From: JAVBLG01 sp031553655
GTDB taxonomy: Bacteria; Desulfobacterota; Desulfovibrionia; Desulfovibrionales; Desulfovibrionaceae
Assembly: GCA_031553655.1 (NCBI GenBank)
Contig: JAVBLG010000098.1
Span: 1 to 37,229, forward strand
DNA: 37,229 nucleotides
Reading direction: 5' to 3'
Under the pieces are notes generated by a model. That model ran no database searches. It worked only from the letters and a program-made list of their open reading frames with translations, and was not told the origin of the DNA. Shown one piece after another: positions 1 through 7,669 of the stretch. The position numbers and the translations under genes were made by a program. Within the stretch, counting starts at the first letter, position 1. Each line of letters opens with the position of its first letter.

Positions 1-251
1 TTGTCCTTGTCGGCCAGAATGCCGGCATGAATATGCGGATGCAGGGTTTTTACCCGTCCGTTCATGATTTCGGGAAATCCGGTCACATCGCTTACGGCGG
101 TTACCTTGAGGCCTTCTTTTTCCAATGCCTTTTGCGTTCCGCCGGTGGATACCAGTTCAACGCCGTTTCGGTACAAAAAAGAAGCAAGGTCCACTAGTCC
201 GTTTTTGTTTGTAACGCTCAGTATGGCACGCTTTATGGGTAGAAGTTCCAT
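1..251 (-). CDS. purH: IMP cyclohydrolase / PurH N-terminal (MGS-like) part, cut by window edge
   Basis: The N-terminal 83 residues are visible on the minus strand; the rest lies beyond the left edge. They show the methylglyoxal-synthase-like fold of PurH: KRAILSVTNKNG near residue 7, ELVSTGGT near residue 32, and VTGFPEIMNGRVKTLHPHIH around residues 55-75, the classic IMP cyclohydrolase signature. The enzyme closes FAICAR to IMP in de novo purine synthesis in the cytoplasm. The ATG is preceded by GGAGG at good spacing. The gene diverges from nspC. Whether a C-terminal AICAR transformylase domain follows, or this is a stand-alone cyclohydrolase, cannot be seen. Confidence 0.9.
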   Translation of the reverse strand, partial: MELLPIKRAILSVTNKNGLVDLASFLYRNGVELVSTGGTQKALEKEGLKVTAVSDVTGFPEIMNGRVKTLHPHIHAGILADKD

Positions 252-281
252 AATCAGCCTCCAGGCTTGTAATGAGGAAAT

Positions 282-311
282 ATTCTTATTCCGGCCGGCT
301 GTCACTGTCAA
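282..311 (-). promoter_or_regulatory. Possible sigma-70 promoter of purH
   Basis: A perfect -35 hexamer TTGACA reads on the minus strand (plus positions 306-311). With a 17-base spacer it faces a weak -10 TAAGAA. It lies about 30 bases upstream of the purH ATG. The -10 match is poor, so this is tentative. Confidence 0.35.
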
Positions 312-368
312 CTGTCCGCCGTGAACCCCGAAAAAAACCATAACTCTTTTATCTGCGGGAATAAAGTA

Positions 369-1541
369 ATGAGTATAGTTGATTTGGTGAAAAATAATCC
401 GAAACTGCCTTCCCCCTGTTTTATTGTTGATGAAGAGAAGCTTGAAGCCAATGTCGCCGTGCTGGATATGATTCAGCAAAGATGTGGGGTAAAGATTCTG
501 CTGGCTTTGAAAGCCTTTGCCATGTGGAGTGTTTTTCCGCTTTTGTCCAGGGCCGGAGGCAAAGGGCCACTTTATGGCATATGTGCCAGCTCTCCGGATG
601 AAGCGCGCCTGGGGCGGGAAGAGTTCGGTGGTGAGGTTCATGTTTTTGCCACCGGTTATTCACATGAAGATATTAAAAAAATAATTCCTCTGGCCGATCA
701 TCTTCTTTTCAATTCTTTTGGGCAGTGGGCGCGTTTTCGCGAGTTGGCCAAGCGCTTAAAGCCCGAGTTGCAGTGCGGCATAAGGATAAATCCGGAACAC
801 TCCGAAGGGGCCGTGCCCATTTACGACCCCTGTTCACCCGGTTCACGCCTGGGAGTGCGGCTGAGGGATTTCAAACCTGAAGAACTTGAGGGCATTTCCG
901 GTTTGCATTTCCACACCTTGTGCGAGCAGGGGGCCGATGCGCTTGAGCGCACTATGGCGAACTTTGAGAAAAATTTTTCACAATATCTTGGTTCGATGAA
1001 ATGGATGAACTTTGGCGGCGGGCATCATATTACAAGACCCGGATATGATCTGGAGCTTTTGTGTGGCTTGCTCCAGGACTTCAAAAGCCGTTATCCACAT
1101 CTGCGAGTTTATCTCGAGCCGGGCGAGGCTGTGGCCTTGAACGCCGGATGGCTGCTCTGTACGGTTCTGGATGTTATTGAGACAGACATGCCGACGGCCA
1201 TACTGGACACCAGCGCTTGCGCCCATATGCCCGACGTGCTGGAAATGCCCTATCGCCCCGGATTGGTTGGGGCGGGGGAGCCGGGAGAAAAGCCGCATAC
1301 CTTCCGGTTGTGCGGTAAATCATGCCTGGCCGGAGACACCATAGGCGAATACAGCTTTGAGCACCCTCTGGAGGTTGGCGATCAACTGCTGTTTACAGAC
1401 ATGGCTCATTACACCATGGTTAAAACCAATACCTTCAATGGATTGAGCCTGCCGGCGATAGTCCGCGCGCGCCCTTCCGAGGGGCTGGCGCATGTGGTCA
1501 AAGCATTCGGTTATGGGGATTTTAAGGGCAGGTTGTCCTGA
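369..1541 (+). CDS. nspC: Carboxynorspermidine decarboxylase
   Basis: This is a PLP-dependent, alanine-racemase-fold decarboxylase of 390 residues. It makes norspermidine or spermidine from the carboxy-precursor in the alternative polyamine route used by vibrios and many delta/epsilonproteobacteria. Recognisable features are the N-terminal PSPCFIVDEEKLEAN, the PLP lysine in LLALKAFAMW (about residue 42), GLHFHTLCEQ, the phosphate-binding NFGGGHHIT, YLEPGEAV, and the C-terminal CLAGDTIGEY with the family's active-site Cys and Asp. The ATG at 369 is chosen over the upstream GTG at 321 because homologues begin close to it; no strong ribosome site is obvious. The partner carboxynorspermidine dehydrogenase is not in the window. 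A strong hairpin follows the stop. Confidence 0.9.
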   Translation: MSIVDLVKNNPKLPSPCFIVDEEKLEANVAVLDMIQQRCGVKILLALKAFAMWSVFPLLSRAGGKGPLYGICASSPDEARLGREEFGGEVHVFATGYSHEDIKKIIPLADHLLFNSFGQWARFRELAKRLKPELQCGIRINPEHSEGAVPIYDPCSPGSRLGVRLRDFKPEELEGISGLHFHTLCEQGADALERTMANFEKNFSQYLGSMKWMNFGGGHHITRPGYDLELLCGLLQDFKSRYPHLRVYLEPGEAVALNAGWLLCTVLDVIETDMPTAILDTSACAHMPDVLEMPYRPGLVGAGEPGEKPHTFRLCGKSCLAGDTIGEYSFEHPLEVGDQLLFTDMAHYTMVKTNTFNGLSLPAIVRARPSEGLAHVVKAFGYGDFKGRLS

Positions 1542-1550
1542 AAAAACAAC

Positions 1551-1577
1551 CCGGGGTGATTTATCAAATCACCCCGG
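1551..1577. terminator. Hairpin terminator between convergent genes
   Basis: A perfect 12-bp stem (CCGGGGTGATTT / AAATCACCCCGG) has a 3-base loop, directly after the nspC stop. An A-tract precedes it on the plus strand, so on the minus strand the hairpin is followed by GTTGTTTTTT. It therefore works best as a terminator for the minus-strand gene at 1607-1831, and may act on nspC too. Confidence 0.8.
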
Positions 1578-1606
1578 CGCGTAACAAAAATTCGGCGATA
1601 ATGGGC

Positions 1607-1831
1607 CTAGCGGTGGAAAGGCAGTGATTTAAGGCCGTTACGATATTGCAACTCAGATACAATCAATTGTTCAAACTCTTGAGGCATAATAAGTTCCGAC
1701 GCCCAATCGTCTTTGATGACGCGGTCTATGGACTGGGTTTCTTCCCAGATGTCCAGAAGTTCGTCATCCGCAAGCGATTTAATGCGCAACTCAAAAGGAA
1801 GGTCGTTGGCAAAATAAAAACGGTTGGCCAT
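1607..1831 (-). CDS. Small protein of unknown function
   Basis: This encodes a 74-residue protein that I do not recognise. It is acidic in the middle (ADDELLDIWEE) and looks largely helical, with no membrane segment or Cys motif. The ATG at 1831 is preferred over a TTG at 1843 because a G-rich stretch (GGGGG) lies about 13 bases before it, a slightly long spacing, whereas that stretch abuts the TTG. A plausible promoter lies at 1870-1898 and the strong hairpin at 1551-1577 ends it on its own strand, so it looks like an independent small transcription unit. It could be a lineage-specific regulator or adaptor. Confidence 0.6.
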   Translation of the reverse strand: MANRFYFANDLPFELRIKSLADDELLDIWEETQSIDRVIKDDWASELIMPQEFEQLIVSELQYRNGLKSLPFHR

Positions 1832-1869
1832 GATTGGTCTCAAGCCCCCTTTAATAAAAGGTTTATCAC

Positions 1870-1898
1870 ACTGTAATTGATAACCAAATGTGCGTCAA
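1870..1898 (-). promoter_or_regulatory. Possible sigma-70 promoter for the 74-residue protein
   Basis: On the minus strand TTGACG (1893-1898) is followed after 17 bases by TACAGT (1870-1875), giving 5/6 and 4/6 matches. It lies about 40 bases upstream of the ATG at 1831 and downstream of the radical SAM gene. Confidence 0.45.
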
Positions 1899-1969
1899 TG
1901 GGCTGTCGGCCCAGAGGTTCCCGAAATGAAGAAATATACCATGTAAATCGGCGGCTAAGGCAAAATAAT

Positions 1970-4681
1970 TTAATAATGTCCGGATTCGGCCATATTCTGG
2001 CTTATTTTCACAAGATTTAAACGAGTTTGATTTTCTTCGCCGGAAATGGCCATACACATGACCAAAGGAGAGATGTAACTGGATCGCCAATCCGTAATAA
2101 ACTGAATATAACTATTTTCAATTATTTTTATCGAGCTGACCATTGATCTTAGATCGTAAGCCTTTTCGCCTTTTTTGGTCAGGCGCGTATACGGGACTTC
2201 GGACCTGCCGTAAAAATCGTTCCAGGACTTGGCAAAAGCTTCCTGTGCAGCCCTGTCGCCCTTGATGCCGACCGTAAAAGTTTCGCTCCATGCTTCGCCA
2301 AGGGCGCCGCGTACCGGCTCGGGAATAGCCGCGTTTATGCCAAGCCCTTCGGGCATAAAATGCGAAAGTCGCCTTTTGACCTCTCCGGCGCTTATTATTT
2401 CCCGCAGGGTTATGGCGAACCATTCAGCCAGGCTCTCCACGCCCACGGGCAGTGCCCGACCGAATGATATAAGCGGAAGCGGGTGAAAACCCTGGGAAAA
2501 AGCCATAGGCAAAGCGGCCCTGCGTATGGCTCTTTCCAACACAGCCTGCAATTCCAGCTGGCTCAAAAAGGCCGCAAGTCCCTCTTTATTATGCCATATG
2601 CGCAGACGCGCGGCCTTTACGGCCAGATCGGCCTTTATGCGCGGCGGCATTGGCCTACGTCCGGCTTTCTTTTCCGCCGGTTCTGGAGTTTCTATGTAAA
2701 GCGTGCCGCTGTTCGTTACTTTCTCGTCTGCTTGAGTGTGAGGGCCTCCGTAACAGGCTGCCGTAGCGTCCGCTAAGGGTATATTTTGTTTTTTTGTTTC
2801 GTTTTCAGCGTCATTCGCCGCTTGATCTCGGCGTGAAAAATTGAGCTTGTTGCTGTAAGTTATATCCGGATCAAGGCGGGGCAGCAACGAAGGCCCAGCC
2901 TTGGTGTCGCACACGCCGCAGTGGCGGCAGGCATTATAACGGCAGTCGGCACTGTATTTGGCGGCATAGGAGCGCTCGCGCTCCTTGAGCAAAAAACTGC
3001 GCTTGATCCCGGCATTGAGATGATCCCAGGGCAGGGGGGCGTCCAAAGATCGCGCCCCGGTGTAGCCTTCAGGGGTAAGCCCGTGTTTTTCCAGAGCCGC
3101 GAGCCAAGGAGCCAGATTGAAGCTCTCGGCCCAACTGTCGAAAATCGCGCCGTTTTTATAAGCTTCTTCCACCACCGCTCCCAAACGGCGATCGCCACGC
3201 GACAAAATTCCCTCAAGATGGCTCATGGCCGGGTTGTGCCAGCGCATGGTCAGGCATTTCTGGCTTTTGAAGGCCGTCCGCAGGTAGCTGATGCGATTTT
3301 CCATTTCTTCAAGCGTGAGCTGGCTTTCCCATTGAAAAGGAGTGAAGGGTTTGGGCACGAATGGCGATATGGCCGCAGTAACCTGAAGCCTGGGTTTGCC
3401 GCGTCCGGCCGCGTCGCGCGATTTGCGGCACAGCTCCACTATGGCATCCAAATCTTCCATTGTTTCCGTGGGAAGGCCAATCATAAAATACAGCTTTACC
3501 TGCTGCCAGCCGTGATCAGCCAGTTTGCGCAGATGTTCCAGCAATTCCTCTTCGGTAATCCCCTTGTTGATGACCCGGCGCAAACGTTCACTTCCTGCCT
3601 CGGGTGCCAGGGTGATTCCGGTGCGGCGGATTTTGGCCATCAGTTCCATTATGCTTTCATCAACCGAGCCTACCCGCAGCGAGGGCAGCGATAGGGCCAC
3701 CTGCTCGGAGGCGCAACGCTCGAAAGATTGACTACAGAGGCTTTTCAGCGCGGAAAAGTCGCCGGTGCTGAGCGAAAGAAACGAAACTTCCTCAAAGCCT
3801 GTAGTTTTCAAGCCGTCTTCAAGTAAATCGAGAATATTTTCCAGCTTTCGCTCGCGGGCCGGACGGTAAACCATACCCGCATGGCAGAAACGGCAGCCTC
3901 TGGTGCAGCCCCTGGCTATTTCCAGAGCCAGGCGGTTGTGCACCGCTCCGATGGGGGCTACCTGGCGTACGGGATAGGTTGCGTTGTCGAGGTCCGGCAC
4001 TATGCGCCTTGAGGGAAGCGCACATTCCGGCTTCAGGGCCGTGATGTGTCCATCCGGGCCGTTGCTGAAAAATGAGGGAACATAAACGCCCGGTATGCGT
4101 CCGGCCCGATCCAGAAATTCGTCGCGCCCCATATTAGCCTTTCTGGCTTGGATAAGCAGATCGGCCAGATCAACCGTTGTTTCTTCGCCTTCGCCAAGAA
4201 CCATCAAGTCCATAAAATCGGCCATAGGTTCGGCGCTGAGAGTGGCCCCGCCGCCGGCGATTACTATGGGGTGGGAAAAAAGATTCGGGCCGCGATCGCA
4301 CGACTTTAAGGGAATTTTGGCCAACTCAAGCATGTAAAGTATGTTTGTGTAACACAGCTCATGGGTTATGGAAAAACCCAGCAAGTGGACATGGCTGAGG
4401 GGCGTGCCCGACTCCAGCGTGCATAGAGTCTTGTGGTGCGAGCGCAAAATTTCGGCGGTTTCGCGGCAGGGGGCCATAACGCGTTCGGCCAGCCAATTTT
4501 CCCGGTTGTTTACCACGGAATAAAGAATTTTCTGTCCAAGATAGGACATGCCCACTTCATAAGCGTCCGGAAAGGCCAGAGCGCAGTGGAAATCCATTTT
4601 TCGAGGGTCTTTGCGCACCGCGCCGTCTTCAATGCCGGTGTAGCGGCTGGCTTTGGGAATCAGGGGTAGTAGATTTCGCAT
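1970..4681 (-). CDS. TIGR03960-type radical SAM protein with C-terminal DUF2344 domain
   Basis: This is a 903-residue fusion. Residues about 1-200 form a B12-binding-like domain (ALAFPDAYEVGMSYLGQKIL). A radical SAM domain follows with the iron-sulfur motif C259-x3-C263-x2-C266 in ARGCTRGCRFC, then SLSTGDFSAL and TLAPEAGSERLR. A second Cys cluster (CRYNACRHCGVCD) lies near residue 600. The last third, from roughly residue 675, matches the DUF2344/TIGR03936 type (LAAFLSQLELQAVLERAIRRA, FSQGFHPLPLISFGRALPVG). The family often lies beside RNase E/G or ribosome-linked genes, and its substrate is not established. A long polar linker separates the halves. No clear Shine-Dalgarno precedes the ATG, but the early residues are conserved, so the start is kept. 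Confidence 0.88.
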   Translation of the reverse strand: MRNLLPLIPKASRYTGIEDGAVRKDPRKMDFHCALAFPDAYEVGMSYLGQKILYSVVNNRENWLAERVMAPCRETAEILRSHHKTLCTLESGTPLSHVHLLGFSITHELCYTNILYMLELAKIPLKSCDRGPNLFSHPIVIAGGGATLSAEPMADFMDLMVLGEGEETTVDLADLLIQARKANMGRDEFLDRAGRIPGVYVPSFFSNGPDGHITALKPECALPSRRIVPDLDNATYPVRQVAPIGAVHNRLALEIARGCTRGCRFCHAGMVYRPARERKLENILDLLEDGLKTTGFEEVSFLSLSTGDFSALKSLCSQSFERCASEQVALSLPSLRVGSVDESIMELMAKIRRTGITLAPEAGSERLRRVINKGITEEELLEHLRKLADHGWQQVKLYFMIGLPTETMEDLDAIVELCRKSRDAAGRGKPRLQVTAAISPFVPKPFTPFQWESQLTLEEMENRISYLRTAFKSQKCLTMRWHNPAMSHLEGILSRGDRRLGAVVEEAYKNGAIFDSWAESFNLAPWLAALEKHGLTPEGYTGARSLDAPLPWDHLNAGIKRSFLLKERERSYAAKYSADCRYNACRHCGVCDTKAGPSLLPRLDPDITYSNKLNFSRRDQAANDAENETKKQNIPLADATAACYGGPHTQADEKVTNSGTLYIETPEPAEKKAGRRPMPPRIKADLAVKAARLRIWHNKEGLAAFLSQLELQAVLERAIRRAALPMAFSQGFHPLPLISFGRALPVGVESLAEWFAITLREIISAGEVKRRLSHFMPEGLGINAAIPEPVRGALGEAWSETFTVGIKGDRAAQEAFAKSWNDFYGRSEVPYTRLTKKGEKAYDLRSMVSSIKIIENSYIQFITDWRSSYISPLVMCMAISGEENQTRLNLVKISQNMAESGHY

Positions 4682-4714
4682 AAGGTCTTAGTAGGGGTAA
4701 AACGAGAAGAACGA

Positions 4715-4731
4715 GCCGCCCAAACGGCGGC
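4715..4731. other. GC-rich hairpin just upstream of the radical SAM gene
   Basis: GCCGCC / GGCGGC form a 6-bp stem with loop CAAAC, 34 bases upstream of the radical SAM ATG. On the minus strand a moderately T-rich stretch follows. It could be a weak terminator for the gene upstream (4862-5206) or a leader structure. Between it and 4862 a second inverted repeat is visible (GCGGCC ... GGCCGC enclosing AGCCG-CAT-CGGCT, about 4825-4857). Confidence 0.4.
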
Positions 4732-4861
4732 CCGGCAAATTTTATCTTTTATACTTGGAGATTTTATTATAAGCACTGTACGGCGGTGACATTTGTCCGC
4801 CGCACCGCGCCGCACAGATACTTTGCGGCCAAGCCGCATCGGCTGCAAAATGGCCGCCAAA

Positions 4862-5206
4862 CTATTTTATAAGGCCGCCGCCGCCGGGCATTCCGCCGCC
4901 TTGCTGGCCGAACTGAAGTTTGCCCATTCCGCCGGCCACAGTGAGGTTGGTGGCGGCTTCAATATATTTGTTCTGCAGTTCCTGCGGGGTGTCTTTATAG
5001 CGGTAAAGGAAGTGCTCGCCGGAAATGCTGCCGGAAAATTCCGGCTCGAAAGGATAGCCATAAGGCAGCATCATCATCTGCACGCCCTGCTGGGCCGGGA
5101 CGATTTGCATGAGGCCGACGTCGTTTAAGGCGTCTTTTTCGGCGTCGTATTTGCCGATAACCAATTCCCCGGTTACAAGTTTGACAAGACGTATGTCATA
5201 GGCCAT
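4862..5206 (-). CDS. Small Sm-like-looking protein with Gly-rich tail
   Basis: This encodes a 114-residue protein. Its N-terminal half, IRLVKLVTGELVIGKYDAEK followed by a predicted strand (VGLMQIVPAQ) and PYGYPFEPEF, looks like a small beta-barrel of the Sm/LSm kind, as found in some uncharacterised phage and bacterial proteins. A short helix (PQELQNKYIEAA) follows, then a Gly/Gln-rich C-terminus (QFGQQGGGMPGGGG). The ATG at 5206 has AGGAG at ideal spacing; the longer in-frame extension to 5284 is rejected because the promoter-like TTGACA lies there. The assignment rests on pattern alone. A role in RNA or protein oligomer binding would be inference. Confidence 0.7.
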   Translation of the reverse strand: MAYDIRLVKLVTGELVIGKYDAEKDALNDVGLMQIVPAQQGVQMMMLPYGYPFEPEFSGSISGEHFLYRYKDTPQELQNKYIEAATNLTVAGGMGKLQFGQQGGGMPGGGGLIK

Positions 5207-5255
5207 TTTATTGCGCTCCTGAATTTTTTTGTGAATTTTACAATTAACCTTCAAT

Positions 5256-5284
5256 GCTCTAGGCTCTGCATAGCCTGATGTCAA
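5256..5284 (-). promoter_or_regulatory. Possible sigma-70 promoter for the Sm-like gene
   Basis: On the minus strand a perfect TTGACA (5279-5284) is followed after 17 bases by TAGAGC (5256-5261). The -35 is consensus and the -10 weak. It sits about 50 bases upstream of the ATG at 5206. Confidence 0.4.
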
Positions 5285-5293
5285 GGAATCATT

Positions 5294-5313
5294 TCAGGGG
5301 ATGCAGGGCTGAC
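5294..5313 (+). repeat. Direct repeat, copy 1
   Basis: TCAGGGG followed by ATGCAGGGCTGAC recurs at 5484-5505, where two extra G lie between the two parts. The copies frame 170 bases of hairpin-rich DNA. Confidence 0.7.
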
Positions 5314-5335
5314 GCGACTTAGCGCGGAGGCTCGA

Positions 5336-5428
5336 GGCACTTGCATTAGCAAGTGCCCGAATGCGTTAGCATTCGTAACTAGGCGGAGCGGAGCGACGCC
5401 GTACTCAAATCGCGCAAGCGCTACGATT
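5336..5428. repeat. Tandem hairpin cluster (REP/MITE-like or structured RNA)
   Basis: Hairpin 1 (5336-5357) has a perfect 9-bp stem GGCACTTGC / GCAAGTGCC with loop ATTA. Hairpin 2 (5358-5375) follows with no gap: a perfect 7-bp stem CGAATGC / GCATTCG with loop GTTA. Both share the core TGC-RTTA-GCA. Hairpin 3 (5382-5400) pairs GGCG with CGCC. Hairpin 4 (5408-5428) pairs AATCG with CGATT around an inner GCGC-AA-GCGC. The layout resembles repetitive extragenic palindromes, but copy number in the genome cannot be seen here. Confidence 0.6.
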
Positions 5429-5483
5429 AATCACCTTAAACGGATGATTTCGTTAGTGTGAAAAACAAGGTGCGTCTGCCATG

Positions 5484-5505
5484 TCAGGGGGGATGCAGGG
5501 CTGAC
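5484..5505 (+). repeat. Direct repeat, copy 2
   Basis: This is the second copy of the repeat at 5294-5313, with the same ATGCAGGGCTGAC core and two additional G residues before it. It ends about 50 bases before the rnc ATG. Confidence 0.7.
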
Positions 5506-5556
5506 TCTCTTCAGCAAACTCCGCCACCGCCCGAGATTTTTAAAGGTGATATAAAT

Positions 5557-6261
5557 ATGGATGAAAATTTTATTTATGAAGACATTGAAGCCATTATCGG
5601 CCACAAATTCACGGACAAAAGTCTGCTTGACTCGGCCCTCACTCACAGCTCGTGGGCCAATGAAAACGAAGGTGTAACCCACAACGAGCGCCAGGAGTTT
5701 CTTGGGGACGCGGTGCTTGAGCTTTGCGTTTCTTCTTTTTTATTCAGCGTATTTCCCGATGCCCGCGAGGGAGATCTGACCAGAATGCGTTCTCGCCTGG
5801 TGAGCACGTCTTCACTTGCCGGGCTGGCAAGAGGGCTGGGCCTTGAGTGCAGGCTCAGGCTGGGAAAAGGAGAGGAAAGCCAAGGAGGAAGGCAGCGCGA
5901 CGCCATTCTGGCAGATGCTCTGGAAGCTGTGCTGGGGGCGGTGTTTGAGGATGGGGGCTTTGCGGCGGCTTTCGGAGTGGTGGAACGTCTTTTTAAAGAC
6001 ATTTGGCCCAAAGATGTTGTTCCCTGGCGCGGCAAAGACTTTAAAACCCGTTTACAGGAGGAAATACAGCGAGTTTACAAAGATAGGCCCCTGTATACCC
6101 TTATCGGCAGTCACGGGCCGGAGCATGCCAAGGTTTTTGAGGTGCGCCTAAATCTGCCCGACGGTACGGAATTGATCGCCAGAGGGCCGAGTCTTAAACG
6201 CGCTGAACAGGAAGCGGCCCGCATGGCTCTTGAGGCAATAACCGGAAGCATTCAGGCTTGA
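5557..6261 (+). CDS. rnc: Ribonuclease III
   Basis: This is a 234-residue double-strand-specific endoribonuclease that processes rRNA precursors and structured mRNAs. The signature NERQEFLGD lies at residues 43-51, with acidic metal-binding residues E44, E47, D51, D120 and E123 in the expected places. A C-terminal dsRNA-binding domain begins near residue 160 (DFKTRLQEEIQ, ending GPSLKRAEQEAARMALEAI). Length is normal for the family. The ATG at 5557 is chosen over an upstream in-frame ATG-less extension because the protein aligns from here and GGTG precedes it. It lies next to a hairpin-rich element whose transcript would be a natural RNase III target. Confidence 0.95.
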   Translation: MDENFIYEDIEAIIGHKFTDKSLLDSALTHSSWANENEGVTHNERQEFLGDAVLELCVSSFLFSVFPDAREGDLTRMRSRLVSTSSLAGLARGLGLECRLRLGKGEESQGGRQRDAILADALEAVLGAVFEDGGFAAAFGVVERLFKDIWPKDVVPWRGKDFKTRLQEEIQRVYKDRPLYTLIGSHGPEHAKVFEVRLNLPDGTELIARGPSLKRAEQEAARMALEAITGSIQA

Positions 6262-6285
6262 CCTGTTTTTTGAGCGAACCCGGCC

Positions 6286-6303
6286 CGGGGGATTACTCCC
6301 CCG
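6286..6303. terminator. Hairpin between rnc and flagellin
   Basis: CGGGGG / CCCCCG pair around ATTACT between the convergent rnc and flagellin genes. Neither side has a good T-tract, so termination is only likely from its place. Confidence 0.4.
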
Positions 6304-6348
6304 AGCCTCCCGTCTTCGGTCTGCCACAGCCTATATTAAGATGTCACG

Positions 6349-7239
6349 TTAGCCCCCAATGAGCTGCATGGCCATCTTTGGCAGCGAATTCGCTTGCGAC
6401 AGCATTGCTACCGCAGCTTGGGTGAGAATTTGGTTACGCACAAACTCGGTCATTTCCGTGGCAACGTCCACGTCGGATATGCGCGACTCGGCGGCCTGGA
6501 GATTTTCTGCCTGGGTAGTCAGGTTGGTAATAGTATTTTCCAGGCGGTTTTGCAATGCGCCGAGCGAGGCTCTGATCTTGTCCTTGGATATAATGGCGTT
6601 GTTTATGGCTACAATGGCGTTCTGGGCGTTCGACTGCGTGGAGATGCAGTATCCGGCCTGCGAGGGGTTGCCGGCATTGCCGAGACCAAGGGCGGAAGCG
6701 GTGGAACAGCCGATTTCAATGTAGTAGTAATCTTCCGCCGAGTCATTGCCGGTGCCGAAGTGAATCTTCATCCTGCCGGTGGAAGTCAGCTGAGAGCCGT
6801 CATGCTGGCCACTGAGGGTTCCGTCTAGCAGATGCACTCCGTTGAAATCTGTAGCATTGGCGATTCGGGTAATTTCCGAAGCCATGGCTTGGTATTCGGA
6901 CTCGATCATAAGGCGCTGAGTCGAGTCGTAGGTGCCGGTAGCGGCCTGTTCGGCAAGTTCCTTCATGCGTATGAGCTTTTCGTCGATAATTCCGAGAGCG
7001 CCGTCCGCAGTCTGGATGAGTGAAATGGCGTCGTTGGCGTTGCGGGCGCCCTGCTGCAAGCTGGCGATGTCGGCTCTTTGCAGTTCGCGTATGGCCAGAC
7101 CGGCGGCGTCGTCAGCGGCCGAGCCTATGCGAAGGCCGGAGGACAGTCTGCGAGTCGAAGTGGAAAGCCGATCGTAATGAGAGTTCAAATTGCGTGCCGC
7201 GTTGGCTGCCATCATATTGTGATTTATAACCAAAGACAT
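6349..7239 (-). CDS. fliC: Flagellin
   Basis: This is a 296-residue flagellar filament subunit exported by the flagellar type III system. The N-terminal D0/D1 region (MSLVINHNMMAANAARNLN, LSSGLRIGSAADDAAGLAI) and the C-terminal coiled-coil (SRISDVDVATEMTEFVRNQI ... LSQANSLPKMAMQLIGG) are canonical. The variable middle (about 140-210) is short and contains two cysteines, C178 and C198, which is uncommon in flagellins. AGGAGG precedes the ATG at ideal distance and a sigma-54 site lies about 57 bases upstream. No other flagellar gene is nearby, so it is a stand-alone flagellin and possibly one of several paralogues. Confidence 0.95.
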   Translation of the reverse strand: MSLVINHNMMAANAARNLNSHYDRLSTSTRRLSSGLRIGSAADDAAGLAIRELQRADIASLQQGARNANDAISLIQTADGALGIIDEKLIRMKELAEQAATGTYDSTQRLMIESEYQAMASEITRIANATDFNGVHLLDGTLSGQHDGSQLTSTGRMKIHFGTGNDSAEDYYYIEIGCSTASALGLGNAGNPSQAGYCISTQSNAQNAIVAINNAIISKDKIRASLGALQNRLENTITNLTTQAENLQAAESRISDVDVATEMTEFVRNQILTQAAVAMLSQANSLPKMAMQLIGG

Positions 7240-7295
7240 ATGGGATACCTCCTTCCGAGGTCGGGGTTAAATGGTTAAGCTGTGCCTCGGTATAA

Positions 7296-7310
7296 GCAAT
7301 GGGCGTGCCA
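7296..7310 (-). promoter_or_regulatory. Sigma-54 (RpoN) promoter of the flagellin gene
   Basis: On the minus strand the site reads TGGCACGCCCATTGC. This is an exact match to the -24/-12 consensus TGGCAC-N5-TTGC. Transcription would start roughly 12 bases downstream, giving a leader of about 45 bases that ends in the strong AGGAGG ribosome site. Confidence 0.88.
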
Positions 7311-7566
7311 CATGCGGAAAATATAATTAATTCAAAGCAATATGTTTTAGACTTTATTTGGAAGACAGGTTTATAGGAAAAAAAAGCCGCGATTTTAAGT
7401 GGCGAACGGAAAATTTTGCAGCTTGGGAGAATTTGAAACAGTATGTAATTAGAATCTATTGTGAATGAAATGAGTAACAGGCTATGATCCAATATATCGG
7501 CATATACCGGGGGCGCGGAGGTTCCGGCGGATGGAATTGATCCGATTGGCATTAGGTAATGAACGC

Positions 7567-7596
7567 TTGCCAAGGGCACTTGTTCCGGGTTATAAT
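7567..7596 (+). promoter_or_regulatory. Sigma-70-type promoter of the PLP-enzyme gene
   Basis: TTGCCA (7567-7572) is followed after 18 bases by a perfect TATAAT (7591-7596). Start of transcription would be near 7603, leaving a leader of about 65 bases with an imperfect GC-rich hairpin (GCGCGA ... TCGCGC). Confidence 0.6.
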
Positions 7597-7669
7597 CTGA
7601 AATTATGCCGCGCGATTTCGTGCGTGAATGTCGCGCGCCGGCATGTACCTATAAAATTCAGGAGTGGGC

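Larger units (their letters stand above)
5207..5556. other. Gene-free stretch between divergent genes, rich in hairpins
   Basis: About 350 bases lie between the Sm-like gene and rnc. The left 80 bases hold the Sm-like promoter and ribosome site. The rest holds a run of hairpins (5336-5428) framed by two copies of a short direct repeat (5294-5313 and 5484-5505). No coding sequence is supported. rnc has only a modest ribosome site (GGTG) before its ATG. Confidence 0.6.
7240..7669. other. Divergent regulatory region between flagellin and the PLP-enzyme gene
   Basis: About 430 bases carry the sigma-54 site (minus) near the flagellin and a sigma-70-type site (plus, 7567-7596) near the PLP enzyme. 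The AT-rich stretch in between (about 7311-7480) is where an enhancer-binding activator for sigma-54 would be expected, but I cannot define its site. No coding sequence is supported. Confidence 0.55.

Noticed and set aside
64..324. 86-codon plus-strand frame at the left edge
   Set aside because: It is opposite the partial purH, whose signature motifs are clear on the minus strand.
2921..3694. 257-codon plus-strand frame
   Set aside because: It lies opposite the radical SAM gene, which has intact motifs across the whole span.
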